The notes under the pieces: generated by a model | Database searches by the model: none | Seen by the model: the letters and a program-made list of their open reading frames with translations, nothing else | Told to the model about the DNA's origin: nothing | Shown: positions 1 through 8,401 of the stretch, piece by piece | Layout of the letters: every line of letters begins with the position of its first letter | Numbering within the stretch: position 1 is the first letter of the stretch | Assembly: GCA_003534295.1 (NCBI GenBank) | Contig: DPDV01000013.1 | Location: 1-64,000, forward strand | From: Clostridiales bacterium | GTDB lineage: Bacteria > Bacillota > Clostridia > TANB77 > CAG-508 | Reading direction: 5' to 3' | DNA length: 64,000 nucleotides | Position numbers and translations under genes: made by a program

Positions 1-967
1 AAAATATATTACTTCTAATTTCGCCTGTTTCTGTGTTTACTTCAAACAGTTGTGGCTTTGCAAATTCAGAGCCCCTGTCTGTTAATAATAATCCAAACAA
101 CTTTTGATACATTTCATCTCCAAGAAGTTCTTGAAAATAATTGAGTGAATTAGACATTTCTTCAGATGTTTTATGCTGTTTTAATCGTCCTATCATAAGT
201 CCTGTATTTTCAAATATGAATGTTTGAATGTATGGACCTTCTTGATGATTATAAACTGTGTCCATTTCTGTTGTTGCATAAGTCGGATTATTCTTTACAA
301 ATTCAACATAATCATCATATTTTCTACCAGTATAATCTGCTGATTCAGATCTTTTCTTAAGCTTATTTTTCTTTGGGATTTTTCTTGCTACTTCTCTTCT
401 TAGGTCAATGTTAGTGATACCCCAGTCTTTAAATAATCCCATTTCAATGTATGTATAAATTGTTTTCTCACATTGTGTAATTTCTTTATGATTTTGTAAA
501 ATCGTGTAAATTGATTGTCCTTGTTTGATTAAAGGACATATTATATGTGCTAATTCAAAAAGTTCGGTTGTATTTAAATTAACACCTTGTCTTGAATCTT
601 TTAAAGAATATTCATAATTTTTCTGTGCGATGTTGGCATAATAAAAATATTTTGTTTTTTTACAACTTTTTATTTCAGAGCAACCATTACATGCACCAAT
701 AAATCTATCTCTTCTAAAGCATGGAACTTCTTCAAAATCAGAACACCTTCCAATACAAACTTTACAGTCTTTATAATGTTTACATTTCCATGGAGCATCA
801 TCTGTTTGTGAATATCTATGTTTTCTGTTGTTTTTTATTTCTTTTCCGATTGTTGATTGACTCTTATTGAGTTCTTTTGCTGTTTCAAATTTTCTTAATC
901 CTTTGTTGATGTTTTCTTCAATAATTTTTCTATCTTCTAAAGAAAGATGTTTACCATTAAAACCCAT
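1..967 (-). CDS. IS30-family transposase (3' part lies outside the window)
   Basis: An open minus-strand frame runs from an ATG at 967-965 to the window edge, about 322 codons. The N-terminus (GFNGKHLSLEDRKIIEE...KSQSTIGKEIKNNRK) is the helix-turn-helix seen in IS30-type transposases. A cysteine cluster follows at about residues 60-105, and then the first part of a DDE/integrase core (TEMDTVY about 90 residues before LLTDRGSEF), which supplies two of the catalytic acidic residues. The C-terminus is cut by the edge, so intactness cannot be judged. Seen: the frame and motifs. Known: IS30 enzymes move short insertion sequences by cut-and-paste. The right end of the element should lie between 970 and 1110, but no clear inverted repeat could be matched because the left end is missing. 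Confidence 0.85.
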   Translation of the reverse strand, partial: MGFNGKHLSLEDRKIIEENINKGLRKFETAKELNKSQSTIGKEIKNNRKHRYSQTDDAPWKCKHYKDCKVCIGRCSDFEEVPCFRRDRFIGACNGCSEIKSCKKTKYFYYANIAQKNYEYSLKDSRQGVNLNTTELFELAHIICPLIKQGQSIYTILQNHKEITQCEKTIYTYIEMGLFKDWGITNIDLRREVARKIPKKNKLKKRSESADYTGRKYDDYVEFVKNNPTYATTEMDTVYNHQEGPYIQTFIFENTGLMIGRLKQHKTSEEMSNSLNYFQELLGDEMYQKLFGLLLTDRGSEFAKPQLFEVNTETGEIRSNIF

Positions 968-1119
968 AATTAATCTTCTTTCCCAAGAAACATCTACTCT
1001 TTAATTATATCACTATAATTTAATCTTACAATAAGATATAATGTAACACTTATTTATACTGTACTTTAATCAAATAGAATTTACTTTTTCAATTGACCAA
1101 ATGTTTATAGGCAAATAAT

Positions 1120-1158
1120 AAAACAGTAAAGCTATTGATAAAATAGTTTTACTGTTTT
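1120..1158. terminator. Long inverted repeat, probable terminator
   Basis: A stem of about 17 bp (AAAACAGTAAA...TTTACTGTTTT with one G:T pair) lies between the IS30 gene and the next gene. It ends in T residues on both strands, so it could serve as a bidirectional terminator. An operator role cannot be excluded. Confidence 0.5.
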
Positions 1159-1205
1159 ATAATGTGAGAGTAAAGAAAAAATTTTAGGAAGGAAATGGTG
1201 ATATA

Positions 1206-2333
1206 ATGAAAAATGGAGTTTGGAAATTATTACTAGTTATTTTATTTGTATTGGCTATTGTATTTGGAACGCTTTTTATAATAGATACAAACAGAATGAA
1301 AAACAATAAACCTGTGTTATTTAGTACATGGGGAAAAAAGTATAGTGCACCAGTGGCTTCGGCAGATAAAATGAATGCGGTGCTTTCTTTGGAAGATAAA
1401 ATAGCAGATGATACGGTTTGGTGTGGTACATTTAATTTAATATGGAATGATTTGAAGAATGAACTTGCAAAAAAAGATATAGAATTTACGCCACAATTAG
1501 ATGTAGTAAGGAATTTAAATAAAGGAACATTTAATACAGAATGTTTATCAGAAGATAGTTATTATAAGGTATATGGCAAGCCAACAATTGAATTAAAAAA
1601 GCAGATAGAAAAAGAAATAAAAAGAAAATTTAACGAAACAAGTGATATATTAGATGATTTTAATTGGAATGAGTCAGGAGATAAGGATTACCTTCTATAT
1701 TCTATGCTAAAAAAAGAGTTTGAATTTCCAAAAGTATTTGACAGATTAGAAAAAGGAAAGTTTAAAGATTGGGAAAATGTAAAATATTTTGGAATAAAAA
1801 AGAAAACATCTGAAAAAGTAAGGGAGCAAGTTAAGGTATTATATTATAATTCAAAAGAAGACTTTGCAATAAAATTATTAACAAAATCTAATGATGAAGT
1901 AATTATCTCAAGAGGAAACAAAGCAAATACATTTGGAGAAATTTATGCAGAGATTAAAGAAAATAACGAGAATTTTAAGGGAAGTAAAAATATAGAAGAA
2001 GATGAAATAGTAAAAATTCCAAATATAGACTTTAAATTAAAAAAGGAATTTAACGAAATAGAAGCTAAACCATTTTTATTTGCCAGTGGAGAAGAATATG
2101 TTATAGAAAAAGCAGTACAAACAATAGAATTTTCTTTGGATGAAAAAGGTGGAAGAGTAAAAAGCGAAGCGGGAATGACGAACAAAACAACAGCATTATT
2201 ACCAGATTTAGAGCCAAGAGAATTTTTAGTAAATGATACTTTTTGCATTTTTTTGAAAGAAAAGGATAAGGAATTACCATATTTCGCAGCAAAAATATCT
2301 GATATAACACAAGTGCAAATATTAGGAAATTAA
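1206..2333 (+). CDS. Membrane-anchored protein, divergent serpin-like fold suspected
   Basis: 375 residues, ATG at 1206, preceded by GGAAGGAAATGG. Residues 7-27 form one hydrophobic segment, so the protein is probably anchored with its bulk outside. No family is certain. The last 75 residues (KAVQTIEFSLDEKGGRVKSE..., then FLVNDTFCIFLKEKDK...PYFAAKISD) resemble the end of a serpin: strand, reactive-centre loop, then the buried F-x-P-F-x-F-x-I-R element. Residues 68-85 (DDTVWCGTFNLIWNDLKN) could be the first serpin helix. Serpins trap proteases by loop insertion. The expected small-residue hinge of an inhibitory serpin is not obvious here, so inhibition is not claimed. The gene stands alone, outside the mobile array. 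Confidence 0.4.
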   Translation: MKNGVWKLLLVILFVLAIVFGTLFIIDTNRMKNNKPVLFSTWGKKYSAPVASADKMNAVLSLEDKIADDTVWCGTFNLIWNDLKNELAKKDIEFTPQLDVVRNLNKGTFNTECLSEDSYYKVYGKPTIELKKQIEKEIKRKFNETSDILDDFNWNESGDKDYLLYSMLKKEFEFPKVFDRLEKGKFKDWENVKYFGIKKKTSEKVREQVKVLYYNSKEDFAIKLLTKSNDEVIISRGNKANTFGEIYAEIKENNENFKGSKNIEEDEIVKIPNIDFKLKKEFNEIEAKPFLFASGEEYVIEKAVQTIEFSLDEKGGRVKSEAGMTNKTTALLPDLEPREFLVNDTFCIFLKEKDKELPYFAAKISDITQVQILGN

Positions 2334-2362
2334 ATATATAAAAGTGCAATAACCTTCAAAAT

Positions 2363-2380
2363 TTGTGACTATAATCACAA
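2363..2380 (+). promoter_or_regulatory. Palindromic operator over a -10 box upstream of the peroxiredoxin gene
   Basis: TTGTGA-CTATAA-TCACAA is an 18-bp dyad that contains a TATAAT -10 box (2370-2375). TGTGA-N6-TCACA is the half-site layout of Crp/Fnr and some Rex regulators. Rex (NADH/NAD sensing) would fit a peroxide-defence gene, but this is inference. No good -35 box is visible. Confidence 0.4.
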
Positions 2381-2385
2381 GGAAA

Positions 2386-2425
2386 AACCTGCCTGCATAA
2401 TATATATCAAATTATGTAGGAGGTT
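2386..2425 (+). promoter_or_regulatory. Leader hairpin that buries the peroxiredoxin Shine-Dalgarno
   Basis: The arm 2386-2401 pairs with 2411-2425 (15 pairs, one bulged G), which places the TAGGAGG ribosome site inside the stem. The stem is followed by TTTATTTTTT, so it also has the shape of an intrinsic terminator placed 9 nt before the start codon. It may attenuate expression, act as a translational switch, or terminate transcripts of the upstream gene. Confidence 0.55.
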
Positions 2426-2433
2426 TATTTTTT

Positions 2434-2589
2434 ATGGATTATGAGATAATGATGAATGGAATTATAAAAATAGGACAATATGCCCCGGATTTTGAGGCAA
2501 CAACAACAATGGGAAATATTAAATTAAGTAACTATAAAGGCAAATGGATTGTGCTATTTTCGCACCCAGGAGATTTTACCCCCGTATGA
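2434..2589 (+). pseudogene. Peroxiredoxin, 5' half, cut by integration of element A
   Basis: ATG at 2434 with a TAGGAGG site 10 nt upstream. Codons 1-51 read as the N-terminus of an AhpC/TSA (Prx6-type) peroxiredoxin: IGQYAPDFEA, then the strand WIVLFSHPGDFTPV. The next codon should be the peroxidatic cysteine, but the element supplies TGA at 2587-2589. The remaining 184 codons, starting with CTTE, are at 38263-38817. Known: these enzymes reduce H2O2 and organic peroxides in the cytoplasm. As it stands the product is a 51-residue fragment without the catalytic cysteine and must be inactive. Confidence 0.95.
2577..2588 (+). other. att core 1: chromosome / element A left junction
   Basis: TACCCCCGTATG. 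This is the first of four copies (others at 8220, 20448, 38253). It overlaps the Thr-Pro-Val codons of the peroxiredoxin gene. The strand exchange probably occurs in the middle of the CCCC spacer at 2580-2583. Confidence 0.9.
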
Positions 2590-2711
2590 GCATACAATTT
2601 GGGGAAATATCAGAAACGCTTGCTATTGCATAACATTTCTTTAATCGATAACTTACTCTAAAATGAATAAAAATTGCCACAAAATCAATCGTGAGGCAAT
2701 TGATTAGGAAG
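2589..2711. repeat. Conserved left end of element A (123 bp, shared with element C)
   Basis: Matches 20460-20582 with only 3 differences in 123 bp. It holds a small stem (AATCAAT...ATTGATT around 2686-2708) that is kept in element C through a wobble pair. Read on the minus strand it contains an open frame ending ...KKCYAIASVSDISPNC..., with a stop made by the att core. This may be a decayed coding end or a chance frame. Confidence 0.8.
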
Positions 2712-2722
2712 ATTTTTGAATA

Positions 2723-3064
2723 ATGAAAGAATTTAAAGGAGTATGGATGCCTTATGAAATATTTATAAATAAAAAATTAACTGATAAAGAAAAGTTTGTT
2801 TATTCAATGATTATTTTTTTAAGTAAAGAAAATGAATGTACAATTTCGAGTGCTTATATAGGCAATTTATAAAATATATGTAATGTACAAGTATCAAGAA
2901 TAATAAATTCATTAAAGAAAAAGGGATATATAAATACAAAGATTATTTATAAAGAAAATTCAAAAGAAATAGCTTTAAGAAAAATACTACCTATTATCAA
3001 AAATGATAATACTTATAAACAAATTAATGTTAACCCTATTAACAGAAACACTAAAGATATATAA
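2723..3064 (+). pseudogene. Replication-type winged-helix protein, broken
   Basis: ATG at 2723. The frame reads MKEFKGVWMPYEIFINKKLT..., then an in-frame TAA at 2870-2872, then continues NICNVQVSRIINSLKKKGYI... to 3062-3064. This is the winged-helix N-terminal domain found at the start of many clostridial plasmid and integrative-element replication or regulatory proteins. A further piece in another frame (NWKLENQRDYSNFDF, to about 3164) looks like the usual tail, which would mean a frameshift as well. Its first position after the element end fits an element-maintenance gene. With a stop at codon 50 it is almost certainly inactive. Confidence 0.6.
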
Positions 3065-3224
3065 AATATATTAATAAAATAAATAATAAGAATAATTGGA
3101 AATTAGAAAATCAAAGAGATTATAGTAATTTTGATTTTAGAACACTTTATGCAAATAATTTTTAGAAAGGCACTTGCTTTTTCTATGAAAAAACATGTAT
3201 ATCTAATTGATATACACAAAATAA

Positions 3225-3312
3225 AATGTATATACGCTAAAAGCCACGCTTTTAGGTTATTAAATTGGGTTAGTATAACTCCCCGTTCCTGCAAAATTAT
3301 CCGATGGATAGT
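3225..3312 (+). repeat. Structured repeat, copy 1 (5' part missing)
   Basis: Contains the shared hairpin CTAAAAGC-CAC-GCTTTTAG, a second stem ending in CTCCCC, and a last stem CAAAATTATCC-gat-GGATAGTTTTG. It lacks the first half found in the copies at 5819, 27350 and 34542. It lies directly before the promoter of the element A cargo. Confidence 0.7.
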
Positions 3313-3313
3313 T

Positions 3314-3343
3314 TTGACAGAATAATTGAGTTTATGTTATTAT
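3314..3343 (+). promoter_or_regulatory. Promoter in front of the element A cargo
   Basis: TTGACA at 3314-3319 and TATTAT at 3338-3343 with an 18-bp spacer. The -35 box lies in the last hairpin arm of the structured repeat. The arrangement and the downstream leader (GAATTAGA-N-AAATAGTAATTTG) recur at 27489-27545. About 240 bp of AT-rich sequence without a clear gene follow before the methyltransferase. Confidence 0.65.
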
Positions 3344-3583
3344 AGGAATTAGATAAATAGTAATTTGTCGGTGATAATAAATTTAAAAAGTTTGCAAATA
3401 TTGTAGATAAATTAAAAATAATATTATAGAATAATGACATAGAAATTCATTGATGTTACCTTCAACATTTATATCGGCAAAATCGTATCTAACGGAATTG
3501 TCATTTTTTATTTTTAATATACTCTAATTAAGGTAATAAAGCCAAAAAAATATGAACAATTTACTAGGTGGTGAAGTGAAAAT

Positions 3584-4198
3584 ATGATAAATGATAGATA
3601 TTTTGAAAATGATTTGTATTGGAAAGAACATATAAATAGACAGTTAACTATAGACATGTGGATAGATGAATATAGAGGTTATTTTGATAATAAAGGTATC
3701 TGTTTAGAATTGGGATGTGGTATAGGACAATATTCTAAAAGATTAATTGAATACGGATATAAAGTTATATCAACAGATATTTCGGATATTGCATTAAATG
3801 AAGTAAAAAAATTCAATAAAAATGTTGAAAAAGTAGATATGAGTATCCCTTTTAAGTATGAAAATGATAGTTTTGATTTAGTATTTTCAAGTCTGGCAAT
3901 ACATTATTTTTCTAAAGAAAAAACAGCTCAATTGATAAATGAAATACATAGAGTTTTGAAAGATGGAGGGTTATTCATTGGAAGTGTGAATGGATTAGAA
4001 GGGTATAACTCTATAAAGGATACTGCTATAAAATTGGAGGAAAACTTTTATTTTAATAAAGGTAAATATATTCACTTGTTTAATGATAAAGAATTAAGAA
4101 AATATTTTAAAGACTATCAGATTTTAAAAATTGAAAAAAGAGAAGTAGAGAGGTTTGGACATAAGAAAAATTATTGGATATTTATAGTAAAAAAATAG
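3584..4198 (+). CDS. Class I SAM-dependent methyltransferase
   Basis: 204 residues, ATG at 3584, after GGTGGTGAAGTG. Motif I is LELGCGIGQYSKRLI (residues 46-60), followed by VISTDIS for the acidic ribose-binding residue, and the motif IV region DSFDLVFSSLAIHYF. It therefore belongs to the small methyltransf_11/25-type enzymes. The substrate cannot be told from sequence. This length and layout are common among resistance or small-molecule methylases on clostridial elements, but no signature of rRNA methylases is visible. It is the sole intact cargo gene between two structured repeats, apart from the IS110 transposase. Expression is probably from the promoter at 3314, followed by a terminator at 4230. 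Confidence 0.8.
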   Translation: MINDRYFENDLYWKEHINRQLTIDMWIDEYRGYFDNKGICLELGCGIGQYSKRLIEYGYKVISTDISDIALNEVKKFNKNVEKVDMSIPFKYENDSFDLVFSSLAIHYFSKEKTAQLINEIHRVLKDGGLFIGSVNGLEGYNSIKDTAIKLEENFYFNKGKYIHLFNDKELRKYFKDYQILKIEKREVERFGHKKNYWIFIVKK

Positions 4199-4229
4199 TA
4201 AAATAATTTGACAAATTACATGTATACTG

Positions 4230-4266
4230 TTAGATGTAAATAAATGAGTTTACATCTAATTTTTTT
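4230..4266 (+). terminator. Terminator of the methyltransferase gene
   Basis: TTAGATGTAAA / TTTACATCTAA perfect 11-bp stem (4230-4259) with an 8-nt loop and a run of T. Confidence 0.85.
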
Positions 4267-4471
4267 GGTTGTAAAATTATTTACAAAGAATTTAAGCTAG
4301 AACATCAAATTACAGAGGTCTTAGAATCTACCAAATTGACAGTTCGGCTTTTATTCCTATTATTAATTTAGTTTTAGATAGTGAGGGCGATTTCGACTCT
4401 ATATAACAAGCATGATGAAATAATAGTAGAGGTAAAAGGCTTAAATTCAAAAAGAAAGTAGGTGAATAATT
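4267..4471 (+). other. Non-coding 5' flank of the IS110 element, candidate bridge-RNA region
   Basis: About 200 bp without a supported gene. A short frame around 4316-4403 (IYQIDSSAFIPIINLVLD) ends at TAA and may be a gene scrap. IS110-type transposases are known to work with a bridge RNA encoded in the non-coding flank next to the transposase gene, so this is the natural place for it. The element boundaries were not identified, because IS110 elements lack terminal inverted repeats. Confidence 0.35.
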
Positions 4472-5674
4472 TTGAAAACAGTACTAAGTGTAGATGTTGC
4501 TAAAAATAAAAGTATGATAATGCTTATGAATAACGATGGAGAGATACTTATTGATACAAAGGAAATCAAGCATAATTTAGGAGAATTTGAAAAAGTAAAA
4601 GAAGAAATAGAAGAAATTAATCCAGAAAATCTAACAGTATTCATGGAATCAACAGGTACATACCATTTGCCAGTAGAGAGATATTTTAAAGAGAATGGAT
4701 TTAATACTTTAGTTATCAATAGTTTAACAACAAAAAATAATTTTGATACGATAAGAAAAACAAAAACAGATAAGAAAGACTGTTACAGACTAGCCAAGTT
4801 ATTTTTTGTAAATGAAGTAGAATATCACGAAATATCAAAAAAAGATTTATATGCTAATTTAAAAGCAATGACAAGGCAATATTTTTATTTAACGCAAGTA
4901 AATATTCGTTGTAAGAATCGATATAAAAGACTAATAAATATTTGCTTTCCAGAATTTGAAGGATTTTTTGCCCGTAATAGAATTTATGAGGATACAGCTT
5001 TAAATTTTATAAAAGCATTTCCACATGCTTATATAGTTAGAGAAAAAAGAATTGATGCTTTATATAATAATTTACGCAAAGTAGATGCTAGACATGATTA
5101 TTATTATAAAAGATTAGCTAGACAATTAAAAGATACTGCAATGAACTCTTTTCCAGGAGTAGACAAAGACCATGCTGATGTAAAAAACTTATCAGATATG
5201 GCTAGTATATTGCAAGAAAACAATAAATTGATAGATGAAATAAGGAAAAATATGATCGAATTAGCAAAGCAATCTCCATATTTTGAGATAGTAAATTCAT
5301 TTTATGGTATAGGAGAAGTATTAGCAGCAGAGCTTTTAGGAGAATTAGGAGATATTACAAGATTTGATAATCATAAGCAGTTGATAGCTTTTTGTGGTTT
5401 AGATCTAGCAATTGTTCAGTCTGGAAAAAGTATAAATGTACATGGAGCAATATCAAAAAGAGGAGATAAATATGCAAGATGGATATTATTTAATATAAGC
5501 CAAATGGTAGTTAAATTAGGACATCAATATCCTAGTCATCCAGTTTATAACTATTATTTAATAAAAAAAGCAGAAGGCAAACACTATTACGAAAGCCTAA
5601 CTGCTTGTTCAACTAAAACTCTAAGAATGTTATATTTTATGTGCAAAAATAATAAACGATTCTTAGAAGAATAA
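4472..5674 (+). CDS. IS110-family transposase
   Basis: 400 residues. TTG start at 4472 with AGGTGA 7 nt upstream. The N-terminal RuvC-like DEDD domain carries D8 (SVDVAKN), E59 (MESTGTYH), D100 and D103 (KTDKKDCYRLAK). The C-terminal transposase_20 domain spans about residues 270-355 (FYGIGEVLAAELLGELGD...KSINVHGAISKRGDKYARW). Length and both domains are normal, so the protein looks intact. Known: IS110 enzymes insert through an RNA-guided recombinase mechanism. Here it sits between the methyltransferase and the second structured repeat, as a later insertion into the element A cargo. Confidence 0.9.
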   Translation: MKTVLSVDVAKNKSMIMLMNNDGEILIDTKEIKHNLGEFEKVKEEIEEINPENLTVFMESTGTYHLPVERYFKENGFNTLVINSLTTKNNFDTIRKTKTDKKDCYRLAKLFFVNEVEYHEISKKDLYANLKAMTRQYFYLTQVNIRCKNRYKRLINICFPEFEGFFARNRIYEDTALNFIKAFPHAYIVREKRIDALYNNLRKVDARHDYYYKRLARQLKDTAMNSFPGVDKDHADVKNLSDMASILQENNKLIDEIRKNMIELAKQSPYFEIVNSFYGIGEVLAAELLGELGDITRFDNHKQLIAFCGLDLAIVQSGKSINVHGAISKRGDKYARWILFNISQMVVKLGHQYPSHPVYNYYLIKKAEGKHYYESLTACSTKTLRMLYFMCKNNKRFLEE

Positions 5675-5789
5675 ATATAATTAAATTTTAGCATAAAAAA
5701 AGTGAAAAAGATACAATTTTTTAAAAAATATATCGTTTTCGCTTGTTTGCCATACAAAAAAATAATATAATAAATTTTAAAAAAAGTAC

Positions 5790-5821
5790 TTGACAAAGAT
5801 TAGATAGTCAATTTATATAAT
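5790..5821 (+). promoter_or_regulatory. Possible promoter reading into structured repeat copy 2
   Basis: TTGACA at 5790-5795 with TTATAT at 5813 (17-bp spacer) or TATAAT at 5816 (20-bp spacer). Any transcript would begin within the repeat at about 5825. Confidence 0.4.
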
Positions 5822-5936
5822 AGTTCTATAATTTTATAGGGGCGACAAAAAGTCGCCTCTATATTTTTGTAGTATCCTGCTAAAAGCCACGCTTTTAGGC
5901 GTAAATGGGAGTTAAGGGTGACTCCCTGTTCCTGCA
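5819..5936 (+). repeat. Structured repeat, copy 2 (full)
   Basis: Hairpins in order: TTCTATAATTTTATAG-type stem, AGGCGAC...GTCGCCT stem followed by CTATATTTTT, CTAAAAGC-CAC-GCTTTTAG stem, GGGAGT...ACTCCC stem, and beyond it CAAATTTT-gaa-AAAATTTG. The second stem plus T-run is a plausible terminator. Copies 3 and 4 keep the stems with changed bases on both sides. The rest of 5940-6157 is AT-rich and holds only a small TTGGATT...AATCCAA hairpin near 6114. Confidence 0.75.
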
Positions 5937-6157
5937 AATTTTGAAAAAATTTGAAAAGGTTATAAAAAAGTAATGAATTTCTTAGTTTTTTTGTTCTTTC
6001 ATAATGAAAGTTTTTATAAATTTTATTTAAAAACTTAACATTTTAAATAGAAAATGAAACATACCCTATAGAAAAATAAACTTTTTCCAAAAAATGTAAC
6101 ATTTAATAAAAAAATTGGATTCTTATATATGAAAAATCCAACCATTTTGGAATTAAA

Positions 6158-6829
6158 ATGCAACATAATATATCAGGTGCAAATAAAAAACATGATTACT
6201 ATTTTTCGGGAATGTGCGTATGTAATGATTGTGGTTCAGGAATGTCTGGTATAATAATTAAAAGAAAAGTTAAAGAAAAAGGTTATGACTGTTCAAGATA
6301 CAGACAATATAGTACAAAGGCTTGTCATTGCCATGAAATTAAAGAAAAAGACATATTAATTCATTTAAAAGAATTTTTTAAATTTACTAAACAAAAGTAT
6401 TTAAAAGAAATAAAGGATATTAAAATTGAAATAAAGCAAGAAAATAAAACCAACGATAAATTTAAATTACAAAATAAACTTAATATTCTAAATGAAGAAT
6501 ATAAGATGCTAATTAATCAAAAAGTAAAAGAACTAGCATTTTGTAATAATTCTATGCAGAGAGAAATTATAGAGAATACATACAAAGAATTAGAAAAAGA
6601 AAAAATGCAAAGTATTGCTTATCTACAGGGATTAATTCAAAGCGATGAAAAGAAAAGTTTAGAAGAAAAAATTCAAGAATTAAAAACAGCATTAGAATAT
6701 TTTGATGAGATAATAAATGCAAAAGAACCAAATAGAATTATATTACAAATGATAATTGACAAAATTTATATACATAGAGATAAAACCATTAGATTTAAGC
6801 TAAAAATTGATATTGACAAATTAACTTAA
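6158..6829 (+). pseudogene. Large serine recombinase, C-terminal fragment (element A)
   Basis: The 223-codon frame matches only the C-terminal third of the element C recombinase: the zinc-ribbon domain (YYFSGMCVCNDCGSGMSG...CSRYRQY...CHCHEIKE) and the coiled-coil tail ending TIRFKLKIDIDKLT. The resolvase catalytic domain and recombinase domain are absent, and the sequence upstream is unrelated. This fragment cannot catalyse strand exchange. It resembles the element C protein (CHEIKE, FKEFLKFTK-type runs) more than the element B protein, which fits the shared left ends of A and C. Confidence 0.9.
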
Positions 6830-6886
6830 ATTCGACAAATAGATAAATATATTATATAATTATAAAAAGAAATGTGAGGAATGTTT

Positions 6887-8185
6887 ATGAATCAATATCT
6901 AAAATTATATGAAAAAAGTAATAATCCATTAGAGAATAATGAAATATTGGAAAAAGTGATAAAAGCATATATTTCATACAAAAAAAACGGCTCTACTACT
7001 TTTTATAATGAAATTGAAAAAGCAGGTACTGAAAGAAAAAAGTCTACACCACCACCCATGACGGAAAAAGATACATTTTGGTCTGTGTTATTTAATAAAT
7101 GGAAAAGAAATATATTAAATAATATAGGAAAAATAAATCCTGAAAAATATCAAGGACATTTTGAAGAGTTAGTTAAGAATTTAAAAGAAATTCCTGATAT
7201 TACTAGTTATCATGAATTATGCAATATAGTTAAAAATCATCCTATTGTAAGTAAATATGGAATAATGCCAAGTGGGGATAGATTATGGAACTTTGTACTT
7301 TCTAGAAATATAAGTGGAAGAAAAGATAATGATATTAATCCTAACTATAGATTATATATTAATTCAGAAGCTAGTGATACATATCAAATAGTAGCTGGAT
7401 TTATAAGTAAGTGTTCAAAGCAAAATTTACCATACTATTTAAAGTTTATAGAAGTGCCAGAAGATTATCAAGACAGAGCAGACAGTATAGTAATATGGGC
7501 TGATGAAAAAACATTATTTAAATATATAACAATATTAAATGATTTAAAAGAAGAAGTACCAAATATAATATCAAGATGCAATGAACCACCATTATTAACA
7601 ATGAGAATAAATGATTGGATAGGATTTGGAGAAGAACCTAATGAAGGTTCATACACATCAGCAAGAATAAAATTATTAAAAAATTCCATAGATAATGCTA
7701 TTACAAAATGGATTATAGAAAATCAAGATAAAAGATTAACGTTTGGAAAATCAAATTTTTCTATTAAAGAATATATAACAGCCAAAAGTGTTAAAGAAGA
7801 ATTTGATATAATAAAAAGAGAAATTATGAGAAATCCTAAATGTTCTATTAGATATGGTTTGGAGATTAATGACTTGAATAGCGACTTATATATTGAATTA
7901 TGTAATGACTTGGTAAGCCAAGTAATACCTAATATTAAAGATAATAATTACCAAATACCTTATAACAAAAATGGTAAAAAAATGTTTTTTAATTTTAATG
8001 AATCAATTTATGAGGTTTTAGATATGATTGTGCGTTCTGATACAGAAAAAAATGATATATTTGAAAAAATTAGAGGAAATATTAAAGCAAATTCAAAACA
8101 GTATGGAATAGATGCTGAAAAGTTTATATTTAATGATGACTATTTAGAGAGAATTAAAAAAACAGAAGAGAAAGAAAGAGAATAA
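6887..8185 (+). CDS. HopA1-like protein of unknown function (element A right-end cargo)
   Basis: 432 residues from ATG 6887, chosen because GTGAGGA lies 6 nt upstream; an ATG at 6881 abuts that site. No signal peptide or membrane segment is seen. The middle part (YRLYINSEASDTYQIVAGF..., YLKFIEVPEDYQDRADSIVIW, then GFGEEPNEGSYTSARIKLL at about residues 250-270) resembles the HopA1 family. That family was first named from a type III effector and is also found beside lanthipeptide synthetases and in many Gram-positive proteins of unknown role. The assignment rests on pattern memory only. The gene fills the same slot, between recombinase and right att, that the AAA ATPase fills in element C. Confidence 0.4.
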   Translation: MNQYLKLYEKSNNPLENNEILEKVIKAYISYKKNGSTTFYNEIEKAGTERKKSTPPPMTEKDTFWSVLFNKWKRNILNNIGKINPEKYQGHFEELVKNLKEIPDITSYHELCNIVKNHPIVSKYGIMPSGDRLWNFVLSRNISGRKDNDINPNYRLYINSEASDTYQIVAGFISKCSKQNLPYYLKFIEVPEDYQDRADSIVIWADEKTLFKYITILNDLKEEVPNIISRCNEPPLLTMRINDWIGFGEEPNEGSYTSARIKLLKNSIDNAITKWIIENQDKRLTFGKSNFSIKEYITAKSVKEEFDIIKREIMRNPKCSIRYGLEINDLNSDLYIELCNDLVSQVIPNIKDNNYQIPYNKNGKKMFFNFNESIYEVLDMIVRSDTEKNDIFEKIRGNIKANSKQYGIDAEKFIFNDDYLERIKKTEEKERE

Positions 8186-8219
8186 AAATTAATTTAATTA
8201 CACCCAAAGATGCGTACTT

Positions 8220-8231
8220 TACCCCCGTATG
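8220..8231 (+). other. att core 2: element A / element B junction
   Basis: TACCCCCGTATG, with the CCCC spacer at 8223-8226. On the left lies the right arm of element A, on the right the left arm of element B. Confidence 0.9.
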
Positions 8232-8247
8232 TTCCATACCGTAGGAA
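8227..8247 (+). repeat. Left attP arm of element B (21-bp inverted repeat)
   Basis: Starts at the last GTATG of the core and ends CCATACCGTAGGAA. It is the exact reverse complement of 20430-20450. Confidence 0.9.
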
Positions 8248-8401
8248 CAAATTAGAAAATGCTTGATATATATGAAAAATTTGCTGTTTTGGTGTAAGCC
8301 AAAATTTTACAGTTTTAATTAAAAATTTAATATAAAAATAATAGAGGGCAAATCCTTCTCTCAATTTTTTTACAAAAAATAGGAGAAAGAGAGGTATAGA
8401 T

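Larger units (their letters stand above)
2582..8224. mobile_element. Element A: serine-recombinase integrative element, about 5.6 kb, degenerate
   Basis: Bounded by the att cores at 2577 and 8220. Order: conserved left end, broken replication-type gene, structured repeat, promoter, methyltransferase, IS110, second structured repeat, recombinase remnant, HopA1-like gene. The end arms (2584-2603 and the reverse complement of 8203-8222) share GTA next to the spacer and TTTGGG at the same distance (9 of 20 positions). The left end is nearly identical to that of element C, so A and C belong to one subfamily. Confidence 0.85.

Noticed and set aside
5676..5760. Small gene behind the IS110 transposase
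   Set aside because: Only short frames; a weak inverted repeat (AAAAAGATAC / GTATCGTTTT-like) looks like a terminator remnant rather than a gene.
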